Assembly: GCA_035540975.1 (NCBI GenBank)
Contig: DATLFN010000063.1
Span: 1-40,047, forward strand
Origin: Acidimicrobiales bacterium
Lineage (GTDB): Bacteria > Actinomycetota > Acidimicrobiia > Acidimicrobiales > GCA-2861595
Length of the DNA: 40,047 nt
Reading direction: 5' to 3'
Part shown: positions 30,322 through 37,787 of the stretch, piece by piece
Numbering within the stretch: the first letter of the stretch is position 1
Layout: each line of letters starts with the position of its first letter
The notes under the pieces: generated by a model
Seen by the model: the letters and a program-made list of their open reading frames with translations, nothing else
Databases searched by the model: none
What the model was told of the DNA's origin: nothing
Position numbers and translations under genes: made by a program

Positions 30322-30854
30322 CCTCGCCTGTCGAACCGGGCTCGCCGCCGGCCGGCGGCGCGTCCACGGCGGTGCGCTACCGCCTGTCGGCCGGGTCCGG
30401 CCGCTTCCGGTGGACGTGCGAGGGCCGCGAGGTTGCCACCGCCTGGTGGCGGGACCACTGCTGGGACCTCCAGGACAGCGCCCGGGGCGCCGTGGTCCTC
30501 AGCCTGGTCGGCGGGTCCTACCTCGGCCACACCCGGGTCGCCCTGGTGGACCACCCCGGGCGGCGGACGTTCACCTTCGCCCCGGCAGACCCGGTCTCGC
30601 GGGCGCACATCGGCACGCTGGCCGACAGCGACGGCAGGCCCGTCGCCCTCGTGCGGGCCGACGGCCCGACCGGCCTGCACGTCATCGACCCCGCGGGCGG
30701 GATGCTGGCGCTCACCAGCCGCCGCCGGGGCCCGGCCTCGGGCTGCGACGTGCTCGTCCTCCCCGCCGGCGCCACCGTGGGGACCACGCTCCTCCTCGGC
30801 CTGACGCTCGCCCTCGAGCTGCTCCGGACCGGCGGCCTGCGCTCGGCCGCTTAG
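30318..30854 (+). CDS. Uncharacterised protein, possible tubby-like beta-barrel
   Basis: A 178-aa protein without firm family assignment. It starts with a Pro/Ser/Gly-rich tail (1-20), then alternating strands with aromatic residues (GRFRWTCEGREVATAWWRDHCWDL), AVVLSLVGGSYLGHTRVALVD and a terminal hydrophobic helix (TVGTTLLLGLTLALELLRT). Strands ending in a hydrophobic C-terminal helix recall the LURP-one/scramblase (tubby C-like) fold, but I cannot confirm this. The GTG start overlaps the LOG-family stop (GTGA), so the pair is co-translated. Confidence 0.7.
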   Translation: MTSPVEPGSPPAGGASTAVRYRLSAGSGRFRWTCEGREVATAWWRDHCWDLQDSARGAVVLSLVGGSYLGHTRVALVDHPGRRTFTFAPADPVSRAHIGTLADSDGRPVALVRADGPTGLHVIDPAGGMLALTSRRRGPASGCDVLVLPAGATVGTTLLLGLTLALELLRTGGLRSAA

Positions 30855-30898
30855 CGCCGGGGGGAGGGTGCCCGGCGGGGAGCCGCCCGATCCCCGGG

Positions 30899-31102
30899 TC
30901 AGCCCCGATCGCCCTCCGACAGGACGGCCACCGCCTTCTCCACCGCCCGGCGCGCCCGGGTGAGCCGGCGCTCCTCGGCCGCCGCCGTGGGCGAGGCGGT
31001 GCCTTCGTCGACGGCGGCCCGCAGGCGCTCGAGGGCCAGGTCGGCCAGCTCCTCGGCGATGCCCGACAGGCGGTCTCGCAGGTCCTCGACGGCGGCGTCC
31101 AT
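30899..31102 (-). CDS. Short helical protein
   Basis: A 67-aa Ala/Glu/Arg-rich protein, almost certainly all helical (DAAVEDLRDRLSGIAEELAD, then RRLTRARRAVEKAVAVL), possibly a coiled-coil. No family recognised. ATG at 31102; a GTG six codons earlier (31120) has GGAGG 11 nt upstream and is an alternative start. It is divergent from the M20 peptidase gene and convergent with the preceding gene. Codon use is like its neighbours. Real gene likely but not certain. Confidence 0.6.
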   Translation of the reverse strand: MDAAVEDLRDRLSGIAEELADLALERLRAAVDEGTASPTAAAEERRLTRARRAVEKAVAVLSEGDRG

Positions 31103-31127
31103 GGCCGTCCAGTGTCGCACCGGGCGG

Positions 31128-31140
31128 TAGCCTCCGACCG
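31128..31140 (+). promoter_or_regulatory. Leaderless -10 element for M20 peptidase
   Basis: TAGCCT (31128-31133) lies 7 nt before ATG 31141. The region is shared with the divergent short helical gene. Confidence 0.45.
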
Positions 31141-32535
31141 ATGCCGTCCGACGACCTGGCGCTGGCCGGCTACGTGGGGGGCGAGCGGGAGCGCATCCTG
31201 GCCACCCTGTTCGACTGGCTGCGCATCCCGTCCATCTCGGCCCACCCGGAGCGGGCCGGCGACGTGCGCCGCTCGGCCGAGTTCACCGCCGCCCTGCTGC
31301 GGGAGGCCGGACTACAGAACGTGGAGCTGCTGGAGACGGCCGGCGCCCCGTCCGTCTACGGGGACTGGCTGCACGCCGGACCGGGCGCCCCCACCTACCT
31401 GGTGTACGGCCATCACGACGTCCAGCCCGTCGAGCCGCTGGACGCCTGGCACTCGCCGCCGTTCGAGCCCGTGGTGGTGGACGGCGAGTGCCGCGCCCGG
31501 GGGTCGGTCGACGACAAGGGCCAGGTCCTCTACCAGGTCGAGGCGGTCCGGGGCCTGCTCCGCCGGGACGGCCGCCTGCCCGTCAACGTGAAGTTCCTGG
31601 TCGAGGGCGAGGAGGAGGTCGGCAGCCCCCACTTCGAGGCGCTGCTCACCGCCCAGTACGACCGCCTCGCCTGCGACGCCGTCGTCGTGTCCGACACCAC
31701 CATGTGGGCCCCCGACGTGCCGTCGATGTGCATGGGGATGCGCGGGCTGGTGGCGTTCGACGTCACCGTGCGCACCGGCACCATCGACCTCCACTCGGGC
31801 GTGTTCGGCGGCTCGGTCCCCAACCCCGCCCACCTGCTGGCCCGCATCGTGGCCGCCCTGCACGACGACGACGGCCGGGTCGCCGTGCCCGGCTTCTACG
31901 ACGACGTGCGCCCCCTGACCGGGGCGGAGGAGGCGTCGCTCGCCCTCCTGCCCTTCGACGCCGAGGACTGGAAGGCGAAGGCCGGCGTGCGGGCGCTGGA
32001 CGGGGAGGCGGGTCGGTCGACGCTGGAGCGGGTGTGGACGAGGCCGACTTGCGACGTCGTCGGCATCACCTGCGGGTACGGCGGAGACGGGATCAAGACG
32101 ATCGTCCCCGCCCGGGGCAACGTCAAGGTCACCTTCCGCCTGGTGGCCGACCAGGACCCCGCCGAGGTGGGCCGGGCCTTCACCGACTGGCTGCTGGCCC
32201 GGGTCCCCGACGGCGTGGAGGTCACCGTGGTCCCCCAGGGTGCGGTCGCCCCCGCCCTCACGCCGGCCGGCCACCCGGCCGTGGGCGCCCTGTCCCGGGC
32301 CATCGAGCGGGTGTGGGGCAAGCCTCCGCTGCTGACCCGGGAGGGCGGCAGCGGGCCCGAGGAGGCGCTGGGCCGGGTCCTCGACGTGCCCGTGCTCTAC
32401 CTCGGGGTCGGCCTGCCCGACGACCGCTTCCACGCCCCCAACGAGCGCCTCGTCCTGGACCAGTTCTGGAAGGGGCTCCTGGCCGCCGGCGAGCTGTGGC
32501 GGGAGCTGGGCGCCCTCACCCCTGCCTGTGGCTGA
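31141..32535 (+). CDS. M20-family dipeptidase/deacylase
   Basis: A 464-aa zinc metallopeptidase of the M20 (ArgE/DapE/carnosinase-like) family. Metal and catalytic motifs: YGHHDVQP (His and Asp), SVDDKGQVL (bridging Asp), VEGEEEVGSPH (catalytic Glu pair), and the C-terminal His in DRFHAPNER. The lid/dimerisation domain occupies about residues 200-340 (GLVAFDVTVRTGTIDLHSGVFGG). Members act on dipeptides or N-acyl amino acids; the substrate cannot be told from sequence. ATG start behind a leaderless promoter. Its end overlaps the next gene by 8 nt. Confidence 0.93.
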   Translation: MPSDDLALAGYVGGERERILATLFDWLRIPSISAHPERAGDVRRSAEFTAALLREAGLQNVELLETAGAPSVYGDWLHAGPGAPTYLVYGHHDVQPVEPLDAWHSPPFEPVVVDGECRARGSVDDKGQVLYQVEAVRGLLRRDGRLPVNVKFLVEGEEEVGSPHFEALLTAQYDRLACDAVVVSDTTMWAPDVPSMCMGMRGLVAFDVTVRTGTIDLHSGVFGGSVPNPAHLLARIVAALHDDDGRVAVPGFYDDVRPLTGAEEASLALLPFDAEDWKAKAGVRALDGEAGRSTLERVWTRPTCDVVGITCGYGGDGIKTIVPARGNVKVTFRLVADQDPAEVGRAFTDWLLARVPDGVEVTVVPQGAVAPALTPAGHPAVGALSRAIERVWGKPPLLTREGGSGPEEALGRVLDVPVLYLGVGLPDDRFHAPNERLVLDQFWKGLLAAGELWRELGALTPACG

Positions 32536-33286
32536 CGCGCCCGTACCCGCCGCCCCCGACGACGCCCACGAGTGGGTGAGCTTCGAGGACGCCGAGGAGG
32601 ACCGCACCTGGGTCTTCGACGCCACCTTCCTCCTCAGCTCGTGGACGTGCATCTTCGGGCGCGGGTGCCAGGGCGTCCTGACCGGGCCCGCCGAGGAGCT
32701 CGTCCAGGGGTGCTGCAGCTACGGCGCCCACTTCACCGGCCCCGACGACGTCGCCCGGGTGCAGGCGGCGGCGGCCACGTTGACCGCCGACCAGTGGCAG
32801 TTCCGGGCCCAGGGCCGGCGGCGCGGGGTCGTCAAGGTGAACCCGGCGGGTGAGACGGTGACCCGGATGGTCGACGGCGCCTGCGTGTTCCTCAACCGCA
32901 GGAGCTTCGCCCGCGGCCCCGGCTGCGCCCTGCACGTGGCCGCCGTGGACCGGGGCGAGCGGCCCCTCGACCTCAAGCCCGACGTGTGCTGGCAGCTGCC
33001 GCTGCGCCGGGAGGACTCGGTGGCCGACGACGGCCACGTCACCTCCACCGTGCGGCAGTGGGACCGGCGCAACTGGGGCGCCGGCGGCCTGGAGTTCCAC
33101 TGGTGGTGCACGGAGGCGCCCGAGGCGTTCACCGGCGCCCGCCCCGTCTACCGCGAGATGGCGGGCGAGCTGGCCGAGCTGGTGGGCCACGACGCGTACG
33201 CCCGCCTGGCCGCCTACCTCGAGGCCCGGCTGTCCGGGCCGGGGACGCCCCTCCCCCACCCCACGGTGCGCCGCCGGGTCAGTTGA
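32528..33286 (+). CDS. Cys-rich uncharacterised protein (DUF3109/YkgJ-like)
   Basis: A 252-aa protein with about nine cysteines in conserved-looking settings: WTCIFGRGCQG, VQGCCSYGAHF, DGACVFLNRR, GPGCALH, PDVCWQLPL and WWCTEAP. The order GCC..GA, then CxFL, then GCALH and C-x2-LPL recalls the YkgJ/DUF3109 zinc- or iron-sulfur-binding proteins, so a multi-Cys metal site is likely (inference). GTG start 8 nt inside the M20 gene, suggesting co-translation. No signal peptide. The role is unknown; maturation or oxygen-labile chemistry would be plausible for such a site. Confidence 0.75.
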   Translation: MADAPVPAAPDDAHEWVSFEDAEEDRTWVFDATFLLSSWTCIFGRGCQGVLTGPAEELVQGCCSYGAHFTGPDDVARVQAAAATLTADQWQFRAQGRRRGVVKVNPAGETVTRMVDGACVFLNRRSFARGPGCALHVAAVDRGERPLDLKPDVCWQLPLRREDSVADDGHVTSTVRQWDRRNWGAGGLEFHWWCTEAPEAFTGARPVYREMAGELAELVGHDAYARLAAYLEARLSGPGTPLPHPTVRRRVS

Positions 33287-34454
33287 GCCGCATGGGCCGC
33301 AGGTTGGCCCACAGGGCCGGCGCGGTGGTGTCCCAGTCGTAGATGCTGCCGCCGATCCCGCCCACGGCGGTGACGCCCCGCTTGTACTGCTCGATCTCCG
33401 CCGCCGACGTGGAATGGCCGATCCCGCCGATGGGGTGGACCGGGGCGTTGGGCTGGCCCAGGTTGTTGCGCAGCCGTTCGACGTTCTCCTTGGTGTACCG
33501 GTAGGCGTCCCGGTAGCCGGAGGCGTTGGTGCGGTTGGTCCAGTACCCCATCGTCATCCACACGTCGTAGAAGGGGGCGATCTCCCGGTAGGGGAAGGCG
33601 GGCCAGAAGTTCTGGTTGACGACCTCCAGCACGACCGGCGGGAGCACGATGCCCCCGATGAAGCGCCCCGGGAGGGCCTTGCGCAGGGCCGCGCTGAGCT
33701 CGACGAGCCGGTCGTTGCGGTCGTTGACGTCGGCCACGTTGCGCGCCTCGATGTCGACGGCGAGGCCGTCGAGGTTGCGCAGGGCGGCGATCGCCTTGAG
33801 GCGCCGCAGGTCGGCGCCGACGTCCACCAGGGTCGGCAAGTACCACGCCACCACCTGGAGGCCCTGCTTCTTGGCCCGGTCGATGTGGGCCTGGAGGAGC
33901 TCGGGCTCGAGCACGTCGGTCGGCGAGTCGTGCTTGGAGGCCTGGATGAACAGGGTCTGCACGCCGGCGTCCGCCATGCGGTCGGCGTCGCCCGGGGTGA
34001 CGGCGGGGGGGCCGTTGCGGGAGAAGGTGGTGCTCCAGTCGTAGACGTCCACCCACGTGCCCAGCCCGAGGTAGGGGCCGATGCCCGCCGGCCGGGGCGT
34101 CGACGCCGGGGCCGGCGCCGCCGTCGGCGGCGGGAGGGTCGGGACGGTGACCTCGAGAGGCGGCACCGTCACGGGGACCCCGGGGACCGACACGCCGGGG
34201 ACGCTGAGAGGGGCGGCGCTGGTGGCCGGCGTCGCCGCCGGGGCGGGCGAGGCGGGCAGGGTGAGCGGCGGAAGGGTCGCCCCCGCCGTGATGACGGGCG
34301 CGGGCATGGCGACCTCGGCCGCCCGGGCCACCGCGGTGACCAACGGCGACGGCGTGTCGTGGGTCGCCACGGCCATCACCGACGCGAGGAAGAGGGCCGC
34401 CACCGCCAGGCAGAGCCGACGTGCCCCGTTCCCCGGCCCCCCGGCCCCGGGCAC
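33279..34454 (-). CDS. Secreted TIM-barrel (glycosidase-like) protein
   Basis: A 391-aa exported protein. Residues 1-35 form a signal/anchor (RRLCLAVAALFLASVMAVAT), about 45-130 is an Ala/Pro/Thr/Val-rich linker, and about 135-391 looks like a (beta/alpha)8 barrel: GTWVDVYDW, GVQTLFIQASKHD, GLQVVAWYLPT, LDGLAVDIEARN (acidic residues at a strand end, as in GH18/GH25-type catalytic sites), FIGGIVLPPVV, VWMTMGYWTNR, PIGGIGHS and GIGGSIYDWDT. It may hydrolyse envelope or extracellular glycan; substrate unknown. GTG at 34454 with GAGGGA 7 nt upstream. The preceding small gene ends 11 nt away, so the two are an operon. It is convergent with, and overlaps by 8 nt, the Cys-rich gene. Confidence 0.8.
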   Translation of the reverse strand: MPGAGGPGNGARRLCLAVAALFLASVMAVATHDTPSPLVTAVARAAEVAMPAPVITAGATLPPLTLPASPAPAATPATSAAPLSVPGVSVPGVPVTVPPLEVTVPTLPPPTAAPAPASTPRPAGIGPYLGLGTWVDVYDWSTTFSRNGPPAVTPGDADRMADAGVQTLFIQASKHDSPTDVLEPELLQAHIDRAKKQGLQVVAWYLPTLVDVGADLRRLKAIAALRNLDGLAVDIEARNVADVNDRNDRLVELSAALRKALPGRFIGGIVLPPVVLEVVNQNFWPAFPYREIAPFYDVWMTMGYWTNRTNASGYRDAYRYTKENVERLRNNLGQPNAPVHPIGGIGHSTSAAEIEQYKRGVTAVGGIGGSIYDWDTTAPALWANLRPMRLN

Positions 34455-34465
34455 CCGTTGGTCCC

Positions 34466-34639
34466 TCAGCGGTCGTCCGCCACGTCGACGGCGCTGTCGT
34501 CCTCGGTCGCCAGGCACCACGAGGCATGGTCGTCCTCGGGGTCGGCACCACACTCGGCGCACGGCTCGGGGACCAGCTCGGTGGTGCGCAGCTTGAAGGC
34601 GCGGGCCTCTTCGAACCGCCGGTGACGTCCCTTTTTCAC
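34466..34639 (-). CDS. 57-aa acidic Cys-containing small protein
   Basis: A short gene easily missed. GTG (34639-34637) starts 57 codons, with a GGGGGAG 7 nt upstream, and ends at TGA 34466. The protein begins with a basic KKGRHRRFEEARAFKLR, then has C27-x2-C30 and C42 (CAECGADPEDDHASWC), which with neighbouring His39 could form a zinc site, and finishes with an acidic tail. Only 11 nt separate it from the secreted TIM-barrel gene, suggesting co-transcription. Codon third positions are G/C as in real genes of this window. No family recognised. Confidence 0.62.
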   Translation of the reverse strand: MKKGRHRRFEEARAFKLRTTELVPEPCAECGADPEDDHASWCLATEDDSAVDVADDR

Positions 34640-34717
34640 GAGGCAGCTCCCCCGATCCGTGAAGCCTGTTGCCAGACCATGCTAGCAAGCGGCCGCGTCG
34701 GACCCGGACCAGCCCGG

Positions 34718-34730
34718 TAGGGTTCCGGTC
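34718..34730 (+). promoter_or_regulatory. Leaderless -10 element
   Basis: TAGGGT (34718-34723) followed by 7 nt and ATG 34731. Confidence 0.5.
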
Positions 34731-34952
34731 ATGGCCGAGGAGTTCGACGTCCAGGCGATGATCGAGCGCTTCCGGGACCGGGCCAAGGCCGTTCGCAGCC
34801 GCGGGATACCCCCCGTGGAGGGCCCCGAGCGCCGCCGGTTCATCGAGCAGTCCAAGATCGACTACCTCGACTACGCCATGCTGGGCGACGCCGAGGGCTC
34901 CCTGGAGGACGGCGTCCTCACCTTGCGCGTCGACCTGCGCCGCAAGGACTGA
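34731..34952 (+). CDS. Small conserved acidic/basic protein
   Basis: A 73-aa soluble protein: FDVQAMIERFRDRAKAVRSR helix, an IPPVEGPERRRFIEQSKIDY stretch, then LDYAMLGDAEGSLEDGVLTLRVDLR. Similar short proteins ending in a two-strand unit occur in many actinobacteria, but I know of no function. Leaderless start. It is convergent with the RNase D gene, whose stop is 9 nt away. Confidence 0.8.
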   Translation: MAEEFDVQAMIERFRDRAKAVRSRGIPPVEGPERRRFIEQSKIDYLDYAMLGDAEGSLEDGVLTLRVDLRRKD

Positions 34953-34961
34953 CCCCTTCTT

Positions 34962-36101
34962 CTACGAAGAACGGCCGGCCCGGGGCTCGAGCACGAGCTT
35001 GCCGCGCTCGAACGCCAGGGTGGCCTCGCCGTCCACCAGCCGGCGGATCGGCTCCCCCACCAGGGAGTGCCGCCACCCGGTGGCCAGGCGGGCGCCCCCG
35101 TCGCCCCGGAGGAAGGCCTGCACGTCGGCCCGGGTGGCGAGCAGTGCGGGGTCCACCTCCAGGTCGGCGGCCAGCTGGACCACCCAGGCGGACACGAGGG
35201 CCACGGCGGGCCGGAGAGACCGGTCGAGGTCGTCGGCGGGCGGGCGCTCCACCGACGCCGGGTCGAGGGACCGGCCCCGGCGCACGGCGGCCAGGATCTC
35301 CTCGCCGGTCGGCCCCTTGGCGTGACGGCCGTCGAGCCCCCGCACCCCGGCCAGCTCGGCGAGGGTGGAGGGGGGCCGCTGGGCGATGGCGGCCAGCGCC
35401 AGGTCGGGCAGCACGAAGCGGGGCGGGAGGTCGAGGCTCATCGCCCTCCGCTCGCGCCACGCCGCCACCTCCTGGGCGACGCCCACCGACTTGCCGCGAA
35501 GGGACCGGGCGTCGCGCTGCTTCCACCACGCCCGCTCGGGCTCGGACGGGCCGCGGGCCTGGGTGCGGGCCAGCTCGCACTCCTCCTCGGCCCACACCAG
35601 CCGGCCCCGGGCGGCCAGGCGCCCTGCGATCTCACGGTGCATCTCGAGGAGGTGCTCCACGTCGGCCGCCGCGTACACCCGCTGGTCCTCGCCGAGGGGG
35701 CGGCGGGTCCAGTCGGCCAGGCGGTCGCCCTTGAGCAGGCGGACACCGAGGACGCGCTCGACCAGCGACTGGAGAGAGGGTGACGACATCCCGAGGAACC
35801 CGGCGGCCAGCTGGGTGTCGAACAGGCGGCGGGGGACGGTGCCACAGGCGGCCCGCAGGATCTCCAGGTCCTGGTCGGCGGCGTGGAGCACGGCCAGGCC
35901 GGGCCCGTCGAGGACCCGGGCGAGCGGCATCACGTCCACCGCCAACGGGTCGATCAGGGCGATGCCGCCCGCCCAGGCGATCTGGAGGAGGTCGAGGTGG
36001 GGGTAGTAGGTGCGTTCGCGGTGGAACTCGGTGTCCAGCGCGTAGGCCTCGGCCGAGGCCAGCTCCGAGACCACCTCCTCCAGGGCGTCGGCCCGGTCCA
36101 C
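34962..36101 (-). CDS. rnd: Ribonuclease D
   Basis: A 379-aa DEDD-type 3'-5' exoribonuclease for tRNA and stable-RNA maturation. DEDDy residues sit in ALDTEFHRE (Asp, Glu), HAADQDLEIL (Asp) and VYAAADVEHL (Tyr, Asp). An HRDC domain follows (about 205-290, with LPPRFVLPDLALAAIAQRPP and LAGVRGLDGRH). The GTG at 36101 begins VDRADALEEVV; a CTG six codons upstream would add LEPPRW, and RNase D homologues often have a Pro-Arg-Trp there, so the start could be non-canonical. 21 nt after the thioesterase gene, same strand. Confidence 0.92.
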   Translation of the reverse strand: MDRADALEEVVSELASAEAYALDTEFHRERTYYPHLDLLQIAWAGGIALIDPLAVDVMPLARVLDGPGLAVLHAADQDLEILRAACGTVPRRLFDTQLAAGFLGMSSPSLQSLVERVLGVRLLKGDRLADWTRRPLGEDQRVYAAADVEHLLEMHREIAGRLAARGRLVWAEEECELARTQARGPSEPERAWWKQRDARSLRGKSVGVAQEVAAWRERRAMSLDLPPRFVLPDLALAAIAQRPPSTLAELAGVRGLDGRHAKGPTGEEILAAVRRGRSLDPASVERPPADDLDRSLRPAVALVSAWVVQLAADLEVDPALLATRADVQAFLRGDGGARLATGWRHSLVGEPIRRLVDGEATLAFERGKLVLEPRAGRSS

Positions 36102-36122
36102 CCAGCGCGGGGGCTCCAGCGG

Positions 36123-36614
36123 TCAGTCCCCCACGAACGAGGCGTCGTCGACCGCCACCCGGCCGATGGCCGAGCGGGCACGGGCGGCGCTCAGGGGCAC
36201 GAACTCGGCGGTCGCCTCCACGCACGGCCGGCCGGCGGGGTCCGCCACGGTGGCCGACAGGGCCAGGCTGCCGTCGCCGTTGCGCCCGGCCAGCCGTGCC
36301 TCCACCCGGTACGGGCGGCCGATCCTGACCGGTCGCCGGAACCGGGCGCTGGTGGACCGGGTGACGGCGAAGCGGCCGGCCAGGGCGATGGCGGCCCAGG
36401 CCATCGCCTCGTCGAGCACGGCCAGGGTGACGCCGCCGTGGACGTACCTGGGCGTTCCCGAGAAGCGGTCGTCGAGCGTGAGGTCGGCGATCACCGTCCC
36501 GGCCTCGTCGTCGGCGAAGAACGCCAGCCGCAGCCCGGACCGGTTCGCCGGGTCGCACACGAAGCAGCGCGACTCGAACCCCCACGTGCGGTTGTCGAGG
36601 CGGCGCAGCGTCAC
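36123..36614 (-). CDS. PaaI-type hotdog thioesterase
   Basis: A 163-aa hotdog-fold acyl-CoA thioesterase. CFVCDPANRSGLRLAFFAD is the common N-terminal motif of the PaaI-like group, followed by the active-site helix YVHGGVTLAVLDEAMAWAA (HGG then acidic residue) and ARFRRPVRIGRPYRVEARL. Substrate unknown. The GTG overlaps the stop of the upstream transporter gene as GTGA, so it is in an operon with that transporter and RNase D. Confidence 0.9.
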   Translation of the reverse strand: MTLRRLDNRTWGFESRCFVCDPANRSGLRLAFFADDEAGTVIADLTLDDRFSGTPRYVHGGVTLAVLDEAMAWAAIALAGRFAVTRSTSARFRRPVRIGRPYRVEARLAGRNGDGSLALSATVADPAGRPCVEATAEFVPLSAARARSAIGRVAVDDASFVGD

Positions 36615-37765
36615 GTCGCCGAACCGTAGCGGGGGACGACCGCCGCCTCCGGCCCCGGGCGCAGCTCGAGGTACACGGCCTTGGCCGCCCCCACCAGGGG
36701 AACGGCGAGCAGGGCCCCCACGACCCCGCCGGCGGACACCCCGACCAGGGCCGCCGTCATGGTGGCGGGAGGCGAGAGCTTGACCGCCTGCCCGACCAGC
36801 AGGGGGCTGAGCACGTTGTTCTCGAGCTGCAGGTACACGACGAAGAAGGCGGCGCACGCCAGTCCCGTCCCCAGCCCCTGGGTGAACCCGAGGAGCACGA
36901 AGGGGATGCCGCCGGCGGCGCCGCCGATCTGCGGCACCAGGTTCCACACCGTCACCCAGGCGGCGGCCAGGGGGGTGAGGGGCACGCCCAGCAGCAGGCC
37001 GGCGACGAGCACGGACACGCCGGCGACCCCGGCCACGAGCAGCGACCCGGCCACGTACTTCCCGACGACGGCGTACGCCAGCGACGCCGCCCGCTCCGCC
37101 CGGGGGCGGACGTCGGCCGGGAGGAGCCGGCGGGCACCCCGGAGGAGGCGATCGCCGTCGACGAGGAGGGTCACGGCGAACAGGGCGGTCACCATGCCGG
37201 CGAGCAGCATGTCGGCCGCCGACCGGGCCGCGTCCTCCAGGGGGGACGTGTCCCCGGCCAGGCGATCCGGGAGGTCCCGGATGGCCTGCTCGACGCGTTC
37301 GGGTACGCCGGCCTCGGCCAGGTCGTCGCCCACCACCGGCAGCTCGGCCAGCTCGGCGACCACCGAGGGCAGCTCGTCGCCCAGGTCACGCGCCTGGCGC
37401 ACGGCGGGCGGCACGAGCAACAGGCCGAGGAGGACGACCACCGACGCGGCGACGGCCAGCACCGCCGCCACCGCCGGCGCCCGGCCGATGCGGAGCCGCC
37501 GGCGGACGTTCTCGACGAGCGGGTTCAGGCCGAGCGACAGGATGGCGGCCACCCCCAGGGCGGCCATGGTGCGCGGCGCCGAGCCGATCAGCGCGGTGGC
37601 GGCCACCAGGACCACGAAGCCGCCGAGGACGACCGCCACCGACCGCCAGTCCAGCTCCACCACCCGCACCGCCGGGCCCGTGGGGCCGGGGGTGGGAGTG
37701 GCCGCCGGAGGGGCCGCCCGTCGCCCCGGTGGGAGGGGTGCGGGCAGGTCGTCCGCCGGGGCCAT
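36611..37765 (-). CDS. AI-2E family transporter (PerM/YdiK type)
   Basis: A 384-aa membrane protein of the AI-2E/UPF0118 family: a Pro-rich cytoplasmic N-terminus (1-38), about eight transmembrane helices, a long amphipathic loop (about 115-195) and the conserved second half LLLGVPLTPLAAAWVTVWNLVPQIGG with ENNVLSPLLVGQAVKLSP. Members export varied substrates or act in Na+/H+ exchange; the AI-2E name does not prove autoinducer transport. ATG 37765, zero-to-three-nt leader from a symmetrical divergent promoter. First gene of the operon with thioesterase and RNase D. Confidence 0.9.
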   Translation of the reverse strand: MAPADDLPAPLPPGRRAAPPAATPTPGPTGPAVRVVELDWRSVAVVLGGFVVLVAATALIGSAPRTMAALGVAAILSLGLNPLVENVRRRLRIGRAPAVAAVLAVAASVVVLLGLLLVPPAVRQARDLGDELPSVVAELAELPVVGDDLAEAGVPERVEQAIRDLPDRLAGDTSPLEDAARSAADMLLAGMVTALFAVTLLVDGDRLLRGARRLLPADVRPRAERAASLAYAVVGKYVAGSLLVAGVAGVSVLVAGLLLGVPLTPLAAAWVTVWNLVPQIGGAAGGIPFVLLGFTQGLGTGLACAAFFVVYLQLENNVLSPLLVGQAVKLSPPATMTAALVGVSAGGVVGALLAVPLVGAAKAVYLELRPGPEAAVVPRYGSAT

Positions 37766-37787
37766 GTCGCCGGTACTGTACCGGCGA
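37766..37787. promoter_or_regulatory. Palindromic bidirectional leaderless promoter
   Basis: Only 21 nt separate the two divergent ATGs, and they consist of the perfect palindrome TCGCCGGTAC-T-GTACCGGCGA (10-bp arms). The centre reads TACTGT (37774-37779) on the plus strand and TACAGT (37780-37775) on the minus strand, both fitting TANNNT -10 boxes about 7-9 nt before each ATG. One sequence can thus serve as promoter in both directions and as a dimeric repressor site. Confidence 0.7.

Noticed and set aside
30855-30898. Terminator in the convergent gap after the 30318 gene
   Set aside because: Only a weak 5-bp GGCGG/CCGCC stem is present, no better than chance at this GC content.
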